A stretch of 64,000 nt of DNA from Nitrospira sp. GTDB taxonomy: Bacteria; Nitrospirota; Thermodesulfovibrionia; Thermodesulfovibrionales; Dissulfurispiraceae. Below are positions 16,117-25,701 of the stretch, one piece after another (position 1 is the first letter of the stretch; every line of letters begins with the position of its first letter). The notes beneath the pieces are model-generated. The model searched no databases, was not told the DNA's origin, and saw only the letters and a list, made by a program, of their open reading frames with translations. A program made the translations under genes and the position numbers. The stretch covers positions 1-64,000 of the forward strand of contig NSJL01000001.1 of NCBI GenBank assembly GCA_002634385.1. The letters run 5' to 3'.

Positions 16117-17869
16117 ATTCCGCTCCCACGACGATCTCCGATGCGGGGTCCGCACTCGTGCCGTCAGCCCGTTGATATGCCCTGCCCGGGACAAAGTACC
16201 CCATCTCGGTAAAGCCCCGTAAACGTTTATAGATAGGGAAGTCGAAATTGAGATCCACCTCCCATCCGATATCGTGTGTTTTCTCCAAAGTAGTGGAAGC
16301 CCCTACACTCCAGTCCCGTACCGGACCCCTTCCCTTGTACACGCTTTCCGTTGTCCACAACTTCGAAAGGGCGATGTTCGTCCTCAGCGCTTTGATAAGT
16401 ACGAAATCCGCATTTGCCCTTACGAAGGTAACGTTCGCAAGATTGCTGTCAGCTACGAAATAGCCGGCCCGCAGGTCCTCGCTGAATATGTTGCCGAATT
16501 TCCTGCGTTCCTTGCAGAGAAACAATGCAGTGAAATCGTTGACATCCCCCGTGCCTGACACTTTCCCCTCAGCCGTATTTCCCGAACCGCGGCCAAACTC
16601 GAGCCCGACGGTGAGGTCCTTGAGCGGCACGATCTTATGCAGATTGTAGTCTCCCCGTATCAAAAAAGCGTATGCGTCGAAGTCTCTCTCTTGCGAATAC
16701 GTACCCGTCAGGTAAACAAAATCCCCGGAGTAGGACAACCTCCCGCTCCTTCCTGACAGTGCCGCTCCTATCCAGAGAGGTTCGAAACCGCCGTCCCGGG
16801 GCGTTGTGTTCGGGTTGTAATCCTTGTCGAGGTTGAGATCGGGGTCTCCGCTTCCGCCCCTGTCGACAGCCTTCATCGCATACGGCACTATACTCAGGTT
16901 CCGGCCCGGCTTGATATCGAAGCTGAGCAGATACGCATCCAGCTTATTGGGCACCCCCAGTAAAGAGGTGCTCCTGTTCCCCACCCCGGGAGGGTAGGTG
17001 ATGTTCGAATAATTGGCAAATCCCCCCGCGTTTGCGATATAGGCCAGAGAGGCCGAAATCGTTCCGAGGGGAGTTCTGCCGAAAGGATACGTGAGCTTCA
17101 AGGAGTCGACAGGGCCCTCCAGTACGATCCCCCCGTTTCCAAGCATAATGTTCTGCCTGCCCGCTTTGACGACAAAACCGTCCGTATACTGGACATAAAG
17201 CTCCCTGAGGAGAGTGGAGGTGACGGTGAAAAACTCTCCCCACCTCTCCAGGGTTCCCTGGCTGTCCTCCTTCCAGTCGAATACAAAGTTTCCCTTATCG
17301 AAAAGGATCACCGCGTTGAGCGGACCGTACTCTGCTTCCAGCTTCAACTGAACCCTCTGGTCGAAGAAAGCGGAGTTATCGAACTGCCAGAACTGGGACG
17401 GATTGTCAAGATTGAGATTGTTTCTCGAATTAAAGCGGACTTTGTATTTTCCGGTGAATTCGAGCTTCACCTTGTCGGCCTCCTCTTCCGCCTCTTTCGC
17501 CGCCTTCGCTTCCATCTTCCTCTTCCAGGTTTCCATCTCGGTGAGCCTGCGTCTCGCTTCTTCGTCCCTGCCCTTTGCCGCTTCCACACCCTGCACCGGC
17601 TCGCCCCATTCGTCTGCACCCGTGGCGGGGGAAGGAGGAGCCGGGCGGACGGCAGAAACATCGGGCATCCTTCCTTCCAGCAGGGTTCGTATCACCGCTT
17701 CGAGATCGGATACTCTTTTTTCGAGCCGTTGAATGTATCCCCTTGTATCCTCCTGTCCAGGCTGGCTTTCTTTTACATCGCCGCCGGCCGACGGGGACGG
17801 TCCTGCAAGGGCAATAAGGAGGATTGCCAAAAAAAGAAGTGTTGCATAGGAGTACGCGCTTTTTTTCAT
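16106..17869 (-). CDS. Outer-membrane beta-barrel, porin/alginate-export-like, with N-terminal coiled coil
   Basis: The 587-residue product has a signal peptide, then a short coiled coil (IQRLEKRVSDLEAVIRTLLE) and a second charged Lys/Glu-rich helical stretch. A long barrel region follows with alternating aromatic strands and a C-terminal Phe (VVGAEFEF). This looks like the coiled-coil porins that include MtrB-like and phosphate-selective types. It stands between a diheme cytochrome and PKD proteins inside a molybdoenzyme operon, so it could form a channel for substrate or an outer-membrane electron conduit. GGGAG precedes the ATG at 17869. Confidence 0.75.
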   Translation of the reverse strand: MKKSAYSYATLLFLAILLIALAGPSPSAGGDVKESQPGQEDTRGYIQRLEKRVSDLEAVIRTLLEGRMPDVSAVRPAPPSPATGADEWGEPVQGVEAAKGRDEEARRRLTEMETWKRKMEAKAAKEAEEEADKVKLEFTGKYKVRFNSRNNLNLDNPSQFWQFDNSAFFDQRVQLKLEAEYGPLNAVILFDKGNFVFDWKEDSQGTLERWGEFFTVTSTLLRELYVQYTDGFVVKAGRQNIMLGNGGIVLEGPVDSLKLTYPFGRTPLGTISASLAYIANAGGFANYSNITYPPGVGNRSTSLLGVPNKLDAYLLSFDIKPGRNLSIVPYAMKAVDRGGSGDPDLNLDKDYNPNTTPRDGGFEPLWIGAALSGRSGRLSYSGDFVYLTGTYSQERDFDAYAFLIRGDYNLHKIVPLKDLTVGLEFGRGSGNTAEGKVSGTGDVNDFTALFLCKERRKFGNIFSEDLRAGYFVADSNLANVTFVRANADFVLIKALRTNIALSKLWTTESVYKGRGPVRDWSVGASTTLEKTHDIGWEVDLNFDFPIYKRLRGFTEMGYFVPGRAYQRADGTSADPASEIVVGAEFEF

Positions 17870-17911
17870 TCCTGCATCTCCCGTTTCCACTCCCGGAGTC
17901 TGAGCACCTTC

Positions 17912-18877
17912 CTATTCCTGATCGTGGTCATGCTTGTGCCTTCCGCTCCCCACCCCGTAGAAGAGGGGAATCTCTTTCATTTTCCCATTGCTTCCCATTA
18001 CCGTATCCACTTTTCTTTCCGCGCTATGACACTCGAGACAGACCAGTCTTTTCAGCAAGGGCTTGAAGGTGTACGGTGCCTCGGGGTGTACGGCAATGAG
18101 CAGGGTATCCGTCTCTTCAGGATTGCCCCTCTGCACATAGTTCTTTAACGGCCCGTATTCCGGGATTTTTGTCTTCTTCAACATATTCGCCTTCTCGATG
18201 CACTCACCCATAGGCTTGTCTTCGGCGATCACCCTGGCAAAACAGGCCAGCACCTCCTTTTCACTGAACGCAACCACTGTCACGCCCTTCCCGCCCGAAT
18301 CGGCTTCCTGCTTATACGCCTCATGGCAGGTGGTACAAGTAATTTTCTTCATATCCTTCCCCTTCTGCTTACGGGGAACCTGGGGGAACATATCGCTCAA
18401 AACACTTCTGTTCAACCACTTCAGATCCTCACTGCTCCCGGTCTTCTGATAACGCACCTCCCTTTCCTCTGTCTCCCGGCTAAGGAGCTTACTGCCTTTG
18501 ACCTGTGCAAAAGCGGACGCATCGGCGAGAATCCTGTTCAGTTCATTGGTGACGACAGCCTTGTTGTCCCCGGTGACAGCATCGGGCCTGAAACCGGCCA
18601 GCAACAGGCGAAACTCCACTCCGAACAATGCCTGCGCAGGGGCAGTGTGAAGCGCTTTCTGAAAAGAGCGCACAAGTTCCGGCCAGTTGCCGATTTCGCC
18701 GGCAACGAAGTCGGCATTCGTCGTGCTCATTGCCGAGAGATGCACTTTGTGAGGAGGGGGATACTTCTTTTTCTGTTTCGGCATCGCCGTTTCAGCCCCT
18801 GCGAGGCCGCTTACCCATAGCATTAGAAGTAACGCAAACGAAACCACCCCCGAATATTTCAGATACCCGCTTTGCAT
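17912..18877 (-). CDS. Exported diheme c-type cytochrome
   Basis: A signal peptide is followed by a mostly helical domain with two CxxCH heme motifs, CTTCH near residue 183 and CLECH near residue 288. The C-terminus is His-rich (GRHKHDHDQE). The family is not one I can name. GGAGG precedes the ATG by four bases, and the gene overlaps the end of the upstream TorD gene. A periplasmic electron carrier between the molybdoenzymes and the barrel is plausible. Confidence 0.8.
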   Translation of the reverse strand: MQSGYLKYSGVVSFALLLMLWVSGLAGAETAMPKQKKKYPPPHKVHLSAMSTTNADFVAGEIGNWPELVRSFQKALHTAPAQALFGVEFRLLLAGFRPDAVTGDNKAVVTNELNRILADASAFAQVKGSKLLSRETEEREVRYQKTGSSEDLKWLNRSVLSDMFPQVPRKQKGKDMKKITCTTCHEAYKQEADSGGKGVTVVAFSEKEVLACFARVIAEDKPMGECIEKANMLKKTKIPEYGPLKNYVQRGNPEETDTLLIAVHPEAPYTFKPLLKRLVCLECHSAERKVDTVMGSNGKMKEIPLFYGVGSGRHKHDHDQE

Positions 18878-19554
18878 ATATCCTCCCCTTCCCTGCTTAC
18901 TTTTTCATGGAGTTCCGTGATATACTCCTCCTCGCGTTTCAGGAATTCGGCGATACACCGCGCAACAGCCCGGTAAAACCCGCTTGTCGAACACCCGATG
19001 ATCGCTTCGCAGCACTGATATGTCCACGCGGAGAGATGCTTTTCCAGGAACTCCTTCTCAAGCTCGATGCATTTGCCGAGCAGGAGGCGGTCCTCGTTGT
19101 TGCCCCACAGCTCCCTCTCTTTCTTGCAGAGGACCCCCATAAATCCCAGCTCCATCCCGATATGGTCCGGCATCTCTCTGCAGGTATCGAGGATCCCGGC
19201 ACCCGCCTTTTCATAAAAATGCAGAACAGCCAGCGTAATACGTCCGCCAAGCCGTTTTTCTTTATCGCGGAACACCGCCTCATGGGGAATTACTCCCGTG
19301 GGCAGGACAAACAGCGCGGTATGCTCGGCCTCCAACTCCTCTCCGACATCGGGGCTTTCACCTGCCTGCCCGATAAATTCCTGCATCCAACGGTATGCCG
19401 TACCTCCTCCACTGCAGTCCTGAAACACCGACAAGATACTTCCGTCCCTTATCATGTCAACCAGGAGATCCGACGGAGCCTTGAGGCAGAGACCCGCCAG
19501 GAATGTATAGGTCCTTTCCCTTTCTTCCGCTATATCCTTTTCATTCCCGCTCAC
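18859..19554 (-). CDS. TorD-family molybdoenzyme chaperone (first of two)
   Basis: The 231-residue helical product has the TorD signatures TGVIPHEAVFRDKEK and MPDHIGMELGFMGVL. It probably serves the larger catalytic subunit at 21490-24429. The GTG at 19554 has AGGA five bases upstream and overlaps the end of the Fe-S gene by 14 bp. A longer frame to 19656 would run inside that gene and is not conserved. Two different TorD genes in one operon fit two different clients. Confidence 0.82.
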   Translation of the reverse strand: MSGNEKDIAEERERTYTFLAGLCLKAPSDLLVDMIRDGSILSVFQDCSGGGTAYRWMQEFIGQAGESPDVGEELEAEHTALFVLPTGVIPHEAVFRDKEKRLGGRITLAVLHFYEKAGAGILDTCREMPDHIGMELGFMGVLCKKERELWGNNEDRLLLGKCIELEKEFLEKHLSAWTYQCCEAIIGCSTSGFYRAVARCIAEFLKREEEYITELHEKVSREGEDICKAGI

Positions 19555-20779
19555 TAGTATCCTCCTGTCGTAAAAGTCCGTTTTGAATAAAGGCCATCTG
19601 CTTCTCCCGCCTGCTTTGGCAGAGGGGACATATATCTGTCGGCCCCGGTGATGCATTCCCGAAAGACGGCCGGTCCGTTACGGGCCGGATGAAATCAAAA
19701 CGGCAAACAGCGCACTTTCCGCTCTCCGCAGTGAAGATTGGAATCTCCTGCCCTCCCGCCAGATGATGAAGCCCTGCCTTCTCCCCGATTTTTATTGCCT
19801 GCGGCATGCAGGTCTTGACGCATACCCCGCAATTTGTGCAGAGCGAAGGCTTAAAATGCAGATAGAATCGGCCTTCGTCCCATTTTTGCGTTATGGCGCA
19901 AACGGGACAGAGAATCGCACAGACGCCGCATGCCGTGCAGTGGGAAGAAACTTCTATATCCGCGAGCGGGGTCTCCGTTGACGGGCAATACACTTCTTTG
20001 ACAGCGGGAAACCCTTCAAGAACGGATAAAAGGTGCTTTCTTTTGTAATTATCAGGACTTCTCTGTATCGCTTCGGAAAAAGTTTGCCCGGCAGTTTCCT
20101 TCCCGGCATTTCCGATATCGGGGAGTGAGGCAGCGGCCGCACCGGCCGCTTTTCCCCGCAGCCTGGAGAAAAACTCCCGCCTCGAAACCTTCTTTTCAGG
20201 GCTCTTCACCCTGGACTGCAGCGGTATGCTCTCTATGGAAAGACTTCCCCTCTCTCTATTCACCATCTCATACAGTGCACGAGAACGGTTTATTACCGCG
20301 TCCACATGGCAAGAGACCCTTGCATTTTCACACTGCGAGCACTCAGGCCGTATGATATCTATTCCCGAAAAGCCCGACCGTAGCGGCTCCAGCAAGAATG
20401 CCTCGGTAAGACGCCCGAGACAGGGCAACAGGATGTCAGCTTTCCCGTCACCCCATTCGCAGGAGATGCGAAGCACTTTCATCCCGCCCTCGCCGCACTT
20501 TTCCGCAAAGCCCCTGATTTCATCGATGATGTCCGTATCGGTTCTTTCCGTGCACCTGAAAACACCATTCGGGCAGACCGAAGTACAGATGCCGCACCCG
20601 GTGCAGGCCCCGGTCAGTACCGCACCTTTTTCCGAGACACTGATGGCTTCTGCCGGGCAGGTATCGGAGCACAACGTGCACCCGGACTTCGGCGTCCGGA
20701 ATTGCGAGCAGAGGGACACTTCAATTCGTATCTTCCGGCTTATTATGATATTTTCTGTTACCTTTTCAGCAATTCCCAT
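19541..20779 (-). CDS. Multi-cluster 4Fe-4S protein (412 residues)
   Basis: The N-terminal third has ferredoxin clusters with CTLCSDTCP and CTGCGICTSVCP. A middle domain carries CSQCENARVSCH. A twin-arginine-like SRREFFSRLRG lies internally near residue 195. The C-terminal part has another pair, CTACGVCAILCP and CTNCGVCVKTC, followed by an FeS- or Zn-like set (CAVCRFD, CPLCQSRR). It may be an electron-transfer or maturation protein found beside TorD genes. No exact family name is offered. AGGAT lies eight bases before the ATG. Confidence 0.75.
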   Translation of the reverse strand: MGIAEKVTENIIISRKIRIEVSLCSQFRTPKSGCTLCSDTCPAEAISVSEKGAVLTGACTGCGICTSVCPNGVFRCTERTDTDIIDEIRGFAEKCGEGGMKVLRISCEWGDGKADILLPCLGRLTEAFLLEPLRSGFSGIDIIRPECSQCENARVSCHVDAVINRSRALYEMVNRERGSLSIESIPLQSRVKSPEKKVSRREFFSRLRGKAAGAAAASLPDIGNAGKETAGQTFSEAIQRSPDNYKRKHLLSVLEGFPAVKEVYCPSTETPLADIEVSSHCTACGVCAILCPVCAITQKWDEGRFYLHFKPSLCTNCGVCVKTCMPQAIKIGEKAGLHHLAGGQEIPIFTAESGKCAVCRFDFIRPVTDRPSFGNASPGPTDICPLCQSRREKQMAFIQNGLLRQEDTSERE

Positions 20780-20840
20780 GATACCGTATCCTGTGGTGTT
20801 TCAGAAGGCGGCAAAAAGCCGCCGCCTCCCCGGTTTGTTT

Positions 20841-21467
20841 CTATTTCGTATAGATCATCGACGGGTCTGTTGTCGTCTTTCCACCGATGAAGCCCAAAGA
20901 GACCCTCTGCGCTCTCTTTTCCCTGATGAGATCGACAAGGTCGTTTACTTCCCCGAAAAAGCGTGTCCTTGCGATACAGGTGTCGACACACGCCGGACGG
21001 AGGCCCTTTTCGTGCCTGTGCACACAAAGGGTGCATTTCTCCATCACTTTCGCCTCCGCGTTGAACTGAGGATGACCGTACGGGCAAGCCCATGCGCAAT
21101 ACCGGCACCCGATACACTTGTCCTTGTTGATAAGAACGATCCCATCCTCTTTTCTCTTGGTGATTGCCCCGACCGGGCACGCTGCCATACAGGCAGGCCG
21201 CCCTCAATGCATGCAGGGCATCGGGACAAAGTAGGCCCTCACATTGGGTTTTTCCTTCGGGTCCTTGAACTCTCCCACTTCTATTTCGATGACCCGGTTG
21301 TAATCCACTCCTACCGGCGTGTTGTTCTCGGCCTTGCACGCCATGGTGCATGCATGGCATCCGACACAATATTCGAGGTCAACCCATAAGGTATATTGTT
21401 TCGGACCTTTCTTTGCAAAACTGGCTTCAAGCTTTTCATCCGTTATAAAGGCATCCAACTCTGGCAT
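20841..21467 (-). CDS. NrfC/PsrB-type 4Fe-4S subunit with in-frame TGA, predicted selenocysteine at residue 88
   Basis: The gene starts at ATG 21467, with GGAAAGGAG six bases upstream. It encodes CVGCHACTMAC, then CMH, a TGA (21206-21204), then GRPACMAACPVGA, CIGCRYCAWACP and CTLCVHRHEKGLRPACVDTC, ending at 20841. Homology with the ferredoxin at 11235-11774 is unbroken on both sides of the TGA and in one frame; there the same position is Cys (CMHC). The Cys is a predicted [4Fe-4S] ligand. Downstream of the TGA lies a hairpin with a GGUCG loop. The product (208 residues) is thus best read as a selenoprotein. A nonsense mutation or sequencing error is the alternative; the conserved 3' part argues against long decay. 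Confidence 0.7.
21165..21179 (-). promoter_or_regulatory. Candidate bacterial SECIS hairpin of the ferredoxin selenoprotein
   Basis: In the mRNA the stem UGCCC/GGGCA closes a GGUCG loop. The loop starts 29 bases after the UGA. A G-rich loop at this distance agrees with bacterial SECIS rules and the loop resembles the GGUC loop of E. coli fdhF. The stem is only five base pairs and overlaps codons for the conserved CPVGA, so it could arise from coding constraint. A second hairpin (CUGCC-UGUAU-GGCAG) lies closer to the UGA. Confidence 0.5.
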
Positions 21468-21489
21468 ATTCCGCTCCTTTCCGTAGTTT

Positions 21490-24429
21490 TTAAAGTTTTT
21501 CAAGCCTCAGGGGAGTACCATAGCTCTGTGTACCGCCCCCCACGGGATCGATCATGACAATGTTTTGGAGGACAGGGTCCGCCATGTAAAGGGGATTGAT
21601 ATGGAACCCCGCGCCGACTCTCTCATCATGGGACTGTTCCTTGCCGTTTGCATACCATTTCCTTGCGCCCGCGCCGAACCTCCCGTATGCCTGACAGATA
21701 GAGAACAGCCCCGGCCGTATCCTGCTTGTCACCCTTACCTGGTATTTGTACCAGCCGTCGCCGAGAGAGTTGTCATACAGGGCGATATGTTTGCTGGACG
21801 GCGACTTAGCCTTGACCCAGTCTCCCGTCTTCACTCCGAGCCGTTCCGCATCCGCAGGGTTGATCTCCGCATAGTTCTGTGGCTTTATCGAAGCGAGCCA
21901 CAGGTTGTTCATCGTTCTCGACTGGGTATGGAACGAGTCCTTCCATGTATGGAGCTGGAACGGATACTCCTTCCAGATCGCGGGGTCAAGAGGCTGCTCC
22001 TTGCAGTCGATAATGGTCCTGTACTGGGGGAGTCCGTCGAAGTATTTTCCCGTCATGCTGTTCCTGTTCACCGCGGTATTCTGCTGGTAAACGTAGAGAG
22101 CCCGGACAGGCCGCCCTCCGGGAAAGGTGACATAGTCCCCCGTAGAATAGGAGCTCGTATACTGTCTGCGCGGGGCCGGATTCTCGAATTGTCCGCCCAG
22201 CTTCACGAAACTGCTCTTGGGATCCAGTCCTTCCTTGAAGTCGTAGTGTTTGTAGTATTCGTTCCAGTAATCCCAGGAGTTATTGATGTGAATGCCGGGA
22301 CCGCCCCCATCTTTGCCGAACCCGGGAAGTCCGCATTCCATCGCGAGGTCGATGAGGATATCATCCGCCATCCTCGTATCCGGGCGTATGGACCGGTAGT
22401 CGTGCGTTTTCGGGTCGAACGAGCCTACTACCGGCTGCCGGAGCGCCCAGACCCTCGTCTTCACCGGCGGATACGTCTTGAAGCCGCCGAGACGTTCGAG
22501 ATATTCCGTATCGGGCAGCACATAATCGCACAGCATGGTCGTCTCTCCCATATACGCGTCGATGGAAAAGGTGAGGGGGAGGGCGTTAAGATCGAGCATC
22601 GCGTCGATGACCGATGCATTGTAGGGCATGGTATATACCGGATTATTGTAATAATTGAGGTACGCCTTGACCTTGTAAGGGTATCCCGCTTTTACGGACG
22701 CAAAAAACTCCGGAGTTACGGTCCGTCTCGCAAGGGGGTACCACGGCCGCGAGGCGGTCGGCTTCTTCCCCTGGTATTTCGATTTATGGCGGCATACGGA
22801 TACTCCCGATGCCTTGCGGAGGGTGCCTTTCACTCCGCCTTTGTACGCGGCATGCCCCGGGATAAAGCCTCCTTTCCTGTCCACGTTATCGACAAGGATG
22901 TTGATGATGCAAAGCGCCTGCCCGTTCCAGTACCCGTTGGACTGCTGGACCGGCCCGCGGAACATTTCAATCACGGGATGCTTTGCCGCTGAGAACTCCT
23001 TCGCGATGCGCGCGATGGTTCCCTGGGGTATGTCGCACACCGCGTCACATTCCTCCAGTGTCTGTTCCTGGGCCCTCTCCCGCAGCATCCTGAACACGGT
23101 CTTGTATTCGACGCCGTTTAGAGAGACGCTGGCGTCGAGGTCGGCGGTCCCGTCCACTTCCTGGAACATCTTCGGCGTGCCGTTGACAAGAACGACGAAG
23201 TCGCTCTGCCCGAGCCCTGCATCTTTCCCCGCAAGATAGGTCTTCGGCTCCTTCGTACTGACAAGGTACGTCATATCAGTCCAGTTGCGGTAGCCCCTGC
23301 CCTTGGCAGCCCGCTCGTTGGGCAGCATGAGATATTCCTTCTTGTATCCGTTGTTTTCGATCATCCACCGGATCATTCCCAGAAGGAAATACGCATCCGT
23401 TGCGGGCTTTAAGGGAATCCATTCCCCCACTCCGTTATGGGTCGCCTTTGCGGCACCGTTGGTAAAGCGTGGATCGACCACAACATGCTTGAACTCCTTC
23501 GAAAAGGGACCGACCCTCTTTCCGAACTTCTGAAGATAACGGGCCCTGGTCTGCATGGGATAGTCGGCCTGGGTAATATTCGAGCCCAGGCTTATCAGGT
23601 AGTCGCAATACTCGTAGTCGGCGTAGGCACCGATTTCGTACGGAGGGAGGTTCAGTACATCTTCCACCACATTGTAGAATGTCCCCGCACACCGGCTGCA
23701 ATGGTTGAGCATGTTCGGCACCCCGGCGGACTCGGTAACAAAGCGCGGGGTCAGGGGCGACTGCTCGTTGCGCCCGTGTGCCCACACGAACTGGTTCCTC
23801 TTGGGGCCGTATCCTCCCGGAGGCGCTTCATCCAGGTAGTCCGAATCCTCCTTTCCGATGGGATCGTTGTTGTTAAGAATGGACTTCAACCCTTCGACCT
23901 TACGGTTTTCCTCGCCGGGGACATTCTTGAAAAGGTACCCGCCATGGCAGATTTCCTTGATAGCCTGCTCCCAGGAGATGCTTTTCCACTTTCCGGACCC
24001 CCTCGGTCCGACCCTTTTTAGCGGGTGCTGCAGGCGGAAGGGGCTGTACAGGGCAAATATCCCCGCCTGTCCCTTCGGGCAAAGAGACCCCACATCCTTT
24101 CCTCCATTGCCCGCATCGAGGTCGGACTCCTCGACAATATCCCCCTTCGCCGTATAATCATACGTATTCGGGTGATACGGGTTTCCGGTAAGCCTTACCA
24201 GCTCACCGTTCACCACTTTTGCCTGGATACCGCACCCTCCATGGCACATGAGGCAGACACTTCTTACGATTTTCGCCTCTTCCGCAACGGGGTCGGGCTG
24301 CGATCCCGACTTCCCCACCTGCCTCTTCCACTCAGCCGCTTCCGCCTCCTTGAAGCTGGACACCGCTGTGGCCGCTACGACAGCCGTGGAAACCTTCAGG
24401 AACGTTCTTCTCTTCATTTCGACGTCCAT
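21490..24429 (-). CDS. Large Tat-exported molybdopterin oxidoreductase (TtrA/SrdA-like)
   Basis: The 979-residue product has a Tat signal (MKRRTFLKVSTA) and an FS0 cluster motif CLMCHGGCGIQ, then CPKGQ. Further signatures are GRNEQSPLTPRFV, NHCSRCAGT with a candidate Mo-ligand Cys, and a long C-terminal domain (IRPGLFSICQAYGRFG). Its size and layout resemble tetrathionate or selenate reductase catalytic subunits more than PsrA, but the substrate cannot be fixed. ATG 24429 (GGAGGAG upstream) is preferred to 24492; 24417 is also in frame. Its partners are the DsrP-like anchor and DsrO-like ferredoxin upstream and the Sec-containing ferredoxin downstream. Confidence 0.85.
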   Translation of the reverse strand: MDVEMKRRTFLKVSTAVVAATAVSSFKEAEAAEWKRQVGKSGSQPDPVAEEAKIVRSVCLMCHGGCGIQAKVVNGELVRLTGNPYHPNTYDYTAKGDIVEESDLDAGNGGKDVGSLCPKGQAGIFALYSPFRLQHPLKRVGPRGSGKWKSISWEQAIKEICHGGYLFKNVPGEENRKVEGLKSILNNNDPIGKEDSDYLDEAPPGGYGPKRNQFVWAHGRNEQSPLTPRFVTESAGVPNMLNHCSRCAGTFYNVVEDVLNLPPYEIGAYADYEYCDYLISLGSNITQADYPMQTRARYLQKFGKRVGPFSKEFKHVVVDPRFTNGAAKATHNGVGEWIPLKPATDAYFLLGMIRWMIENNGYKKEYLMLPNERAAKGRGYRNWTDMTYLVSTKEPKTYLAGKDAGLGQSDFVVLVNGTPKMFQEVDGTADLDASVSLNGVEYKTVFRMLRERAQEQTLEECDAVCDIPQGTIARIAKEFSAAKHPVIEMFRGPVQQSNGYWNGQALCIINILVDNVDRKGGFIPGHAAYKGGVKGTLRKASGVSVCRHKSKYQGKKPTASRPWYPLARRTVTPEFFASVKAGYPYKVKAYLNYYNNPVYTMPYNASVIDAMLDLNALPLTFSIDAYMGETTMLCDYVLPDTEYLERLGGFKTYPPVKTRVWALRQPVVGSFDPKTHDYRSIRPDTRMADDILIDLAMECGLPGFGKDGGGPGIHINNSWDYWNEYYKHYDFKEGLDPKSSFVKLGGQFENPAPRRQYTSSYSTGDYVTFPGGRPVRALYVYQQNTAVNRNSMTGKYFDGLPQYRTIIDCKEQPLDPAIWKEYPFQLHTWKDSFHTQSRTMNNLWLASIKPQNYAEINPADAERLGVKTGDWVKAKSPSSKHIALYDNSLGDGWYKYQVRVTSRIRPGLFSICQAYGRFGAGARKWYANGKEQSHDERVGAGFHINPLYMADPVLQNIVMIDPVGGGTQSYGTPLRLEKL

Positions 24430-24451
24430 AACAGCTTTCTCCTCCTTTCGT

Positions 24452-25678
24452 TTACGTGATGCGTCCTCGCGCTTGCTCGCGGTCTCTTGCACTCAGCTCT
24501 CCTGTATACACGGGTATAGTGAATCGCGCAAAGAGCGTATAAAACAGGGCTCCGAAAGCCCATATCCCTGCAGTTACCAGCAATTCCTGGGAGGTTGGCA
24601 AGTACTCGTAGATTTCACCGAGGGAATCGGGAATAAATCCGGGAAGCACCAGCCCCATACCCTTTTCAATATAGACACCGATTATGATCAGCACGGCTCC
24701 GAGATTGAGACCGATAAAATTCTCGCGCAGCCGGGGCACCAGGAAGATGATGAAAGCGATGACATTGACAACCAATGCAGTCCTCATCCAGGGAACAAGA
24801 AGGGTCTTCCCGTGCAGCCCTAAATACAGGTATTCGATGGGCGCCTTGTGAATGCTCCCCGAGTAGAACTCCTTGAAGATCTCGGCACCGAGCAGGAAAA
24901 GATTGATCCCCATGGTATACGCCACCAGCTCCGCAATTTTGTGGATCGCCTTATTATCGATCTCAACCCGGGAAAGCCTCCTGATAACCTGAAGAAGGAT
25001 GATCATGATAGCCGGCCCCGAGCAGAATGCGGAGGCGAGAAAGCGCGGCGCAAGGATGGAAGCGTTCCAGAACGGACGGGCAGGGAACCCGTTGTAGAGG
25101 AATGCGGTAACCGTATGGATGCTCACCGCCCAGGGAATGGAGAGGAGAATCAGGGGCAGAACCAGCGACAGCTTGTACTCTTTCGCCAGGACAAACCTGC
25201 ACATGGCATAGGCAACGAGGATGAAATTGATGATGAGATACCCGTTCAGCACGACAACATCCCATGCCAGCAGCGAAGAAGGGAAATTCATTTTCCCCAC
25301 AATGGGCAGGAGATGCCAGACCCGCAGGGGGTGCCCGAGATCTACCATGATAAAAAGGATGCACATGACGATGGCAGTCGCCGCAAGCATCTCCCCGAAA
25401 AGCACAATCTCCTTGATGGGTTTGAAATTGTAGAGGTATGCCGGAATTACCAGAAGGACAGCGGCGGCGGCAACCCCTACAAGAAAGGTGAAATTCGAAA
25501 TATAGAGCCCCCATGATACCTGATCACGCATGGCGGTTACGATCAGGCCTTTCTGGAGCTGCTCCATATACGCACTGGCCCCCAGACCTATCACGATAAA
25601 AAGAAAGGCAAGCCACGCATAGTAACGCACACCGCCTATGACTGTTTTTCCCAATGCTTTAAAAAAAATCTTGAACAT
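24452..25678 (-). CDS. NrfD/PsrC-family membrane anchor, DsrP-like
   Basis: The roughly 408-residue polytopic protein has about ten membrane helices. Segments such as QVSWGLYISNFTFLVGVAAA, WDVVVLNGYLIIN and AVSIHTVTAFLYNGFPARPF, and APRFLASAF, match the DsrP/HybB branch of the NrfD family, which exchanges electrons with the quinone pool. DsrP normally works in DsrMKJOP, but none of DsrM, DsrK or DsrJ is adjacent here; a molybdoenzyme takes their place. ATG 25678 has GGAAGGATGGG upstream. A longer frame reaching 25843 overlaps the upstream gene and is unlikely. Confidence 0.88.
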   Translation of the reverse strand: MFKIFFKALGKTVIGGVRYYAWLAFLFIVIGLGASAYMEQLQKGLIVTAMRDQVSWGLYISNFTFLVGVAAAAVLLVIPAYLYNFKPIKEIVLFGEMLAATAIVMCILFIMVDLGHPLRVWHLLPIVGKMNFPSSLLAWDVVVLNGYLIINFILVAYAMCRFVLAKEYKLSLVLPLILLSIPWAVSIHTVTAFLYNGFPARPFWNASILAPRFLASAFCSGPAIMIILLQVIRRLSRVEIDNKAIHKIAELVAYTMGINLFLLGAEIFKEFYSGSIHKAPIEYLYLGLHGKTLLVPWMRTALVVNVIAFIIFLVPRLRENFIGLNLGAVLIIIGVYIEKGMGLVLPGFIPDSLGEIYEYLPTSQELLVTAGIWAFGALFYTLFARFTIPVYTGELSARDREQARGRIT

Positions 25679-25701
25679 GCTTTTCCCATCCTTCCTTTTT
25701 T

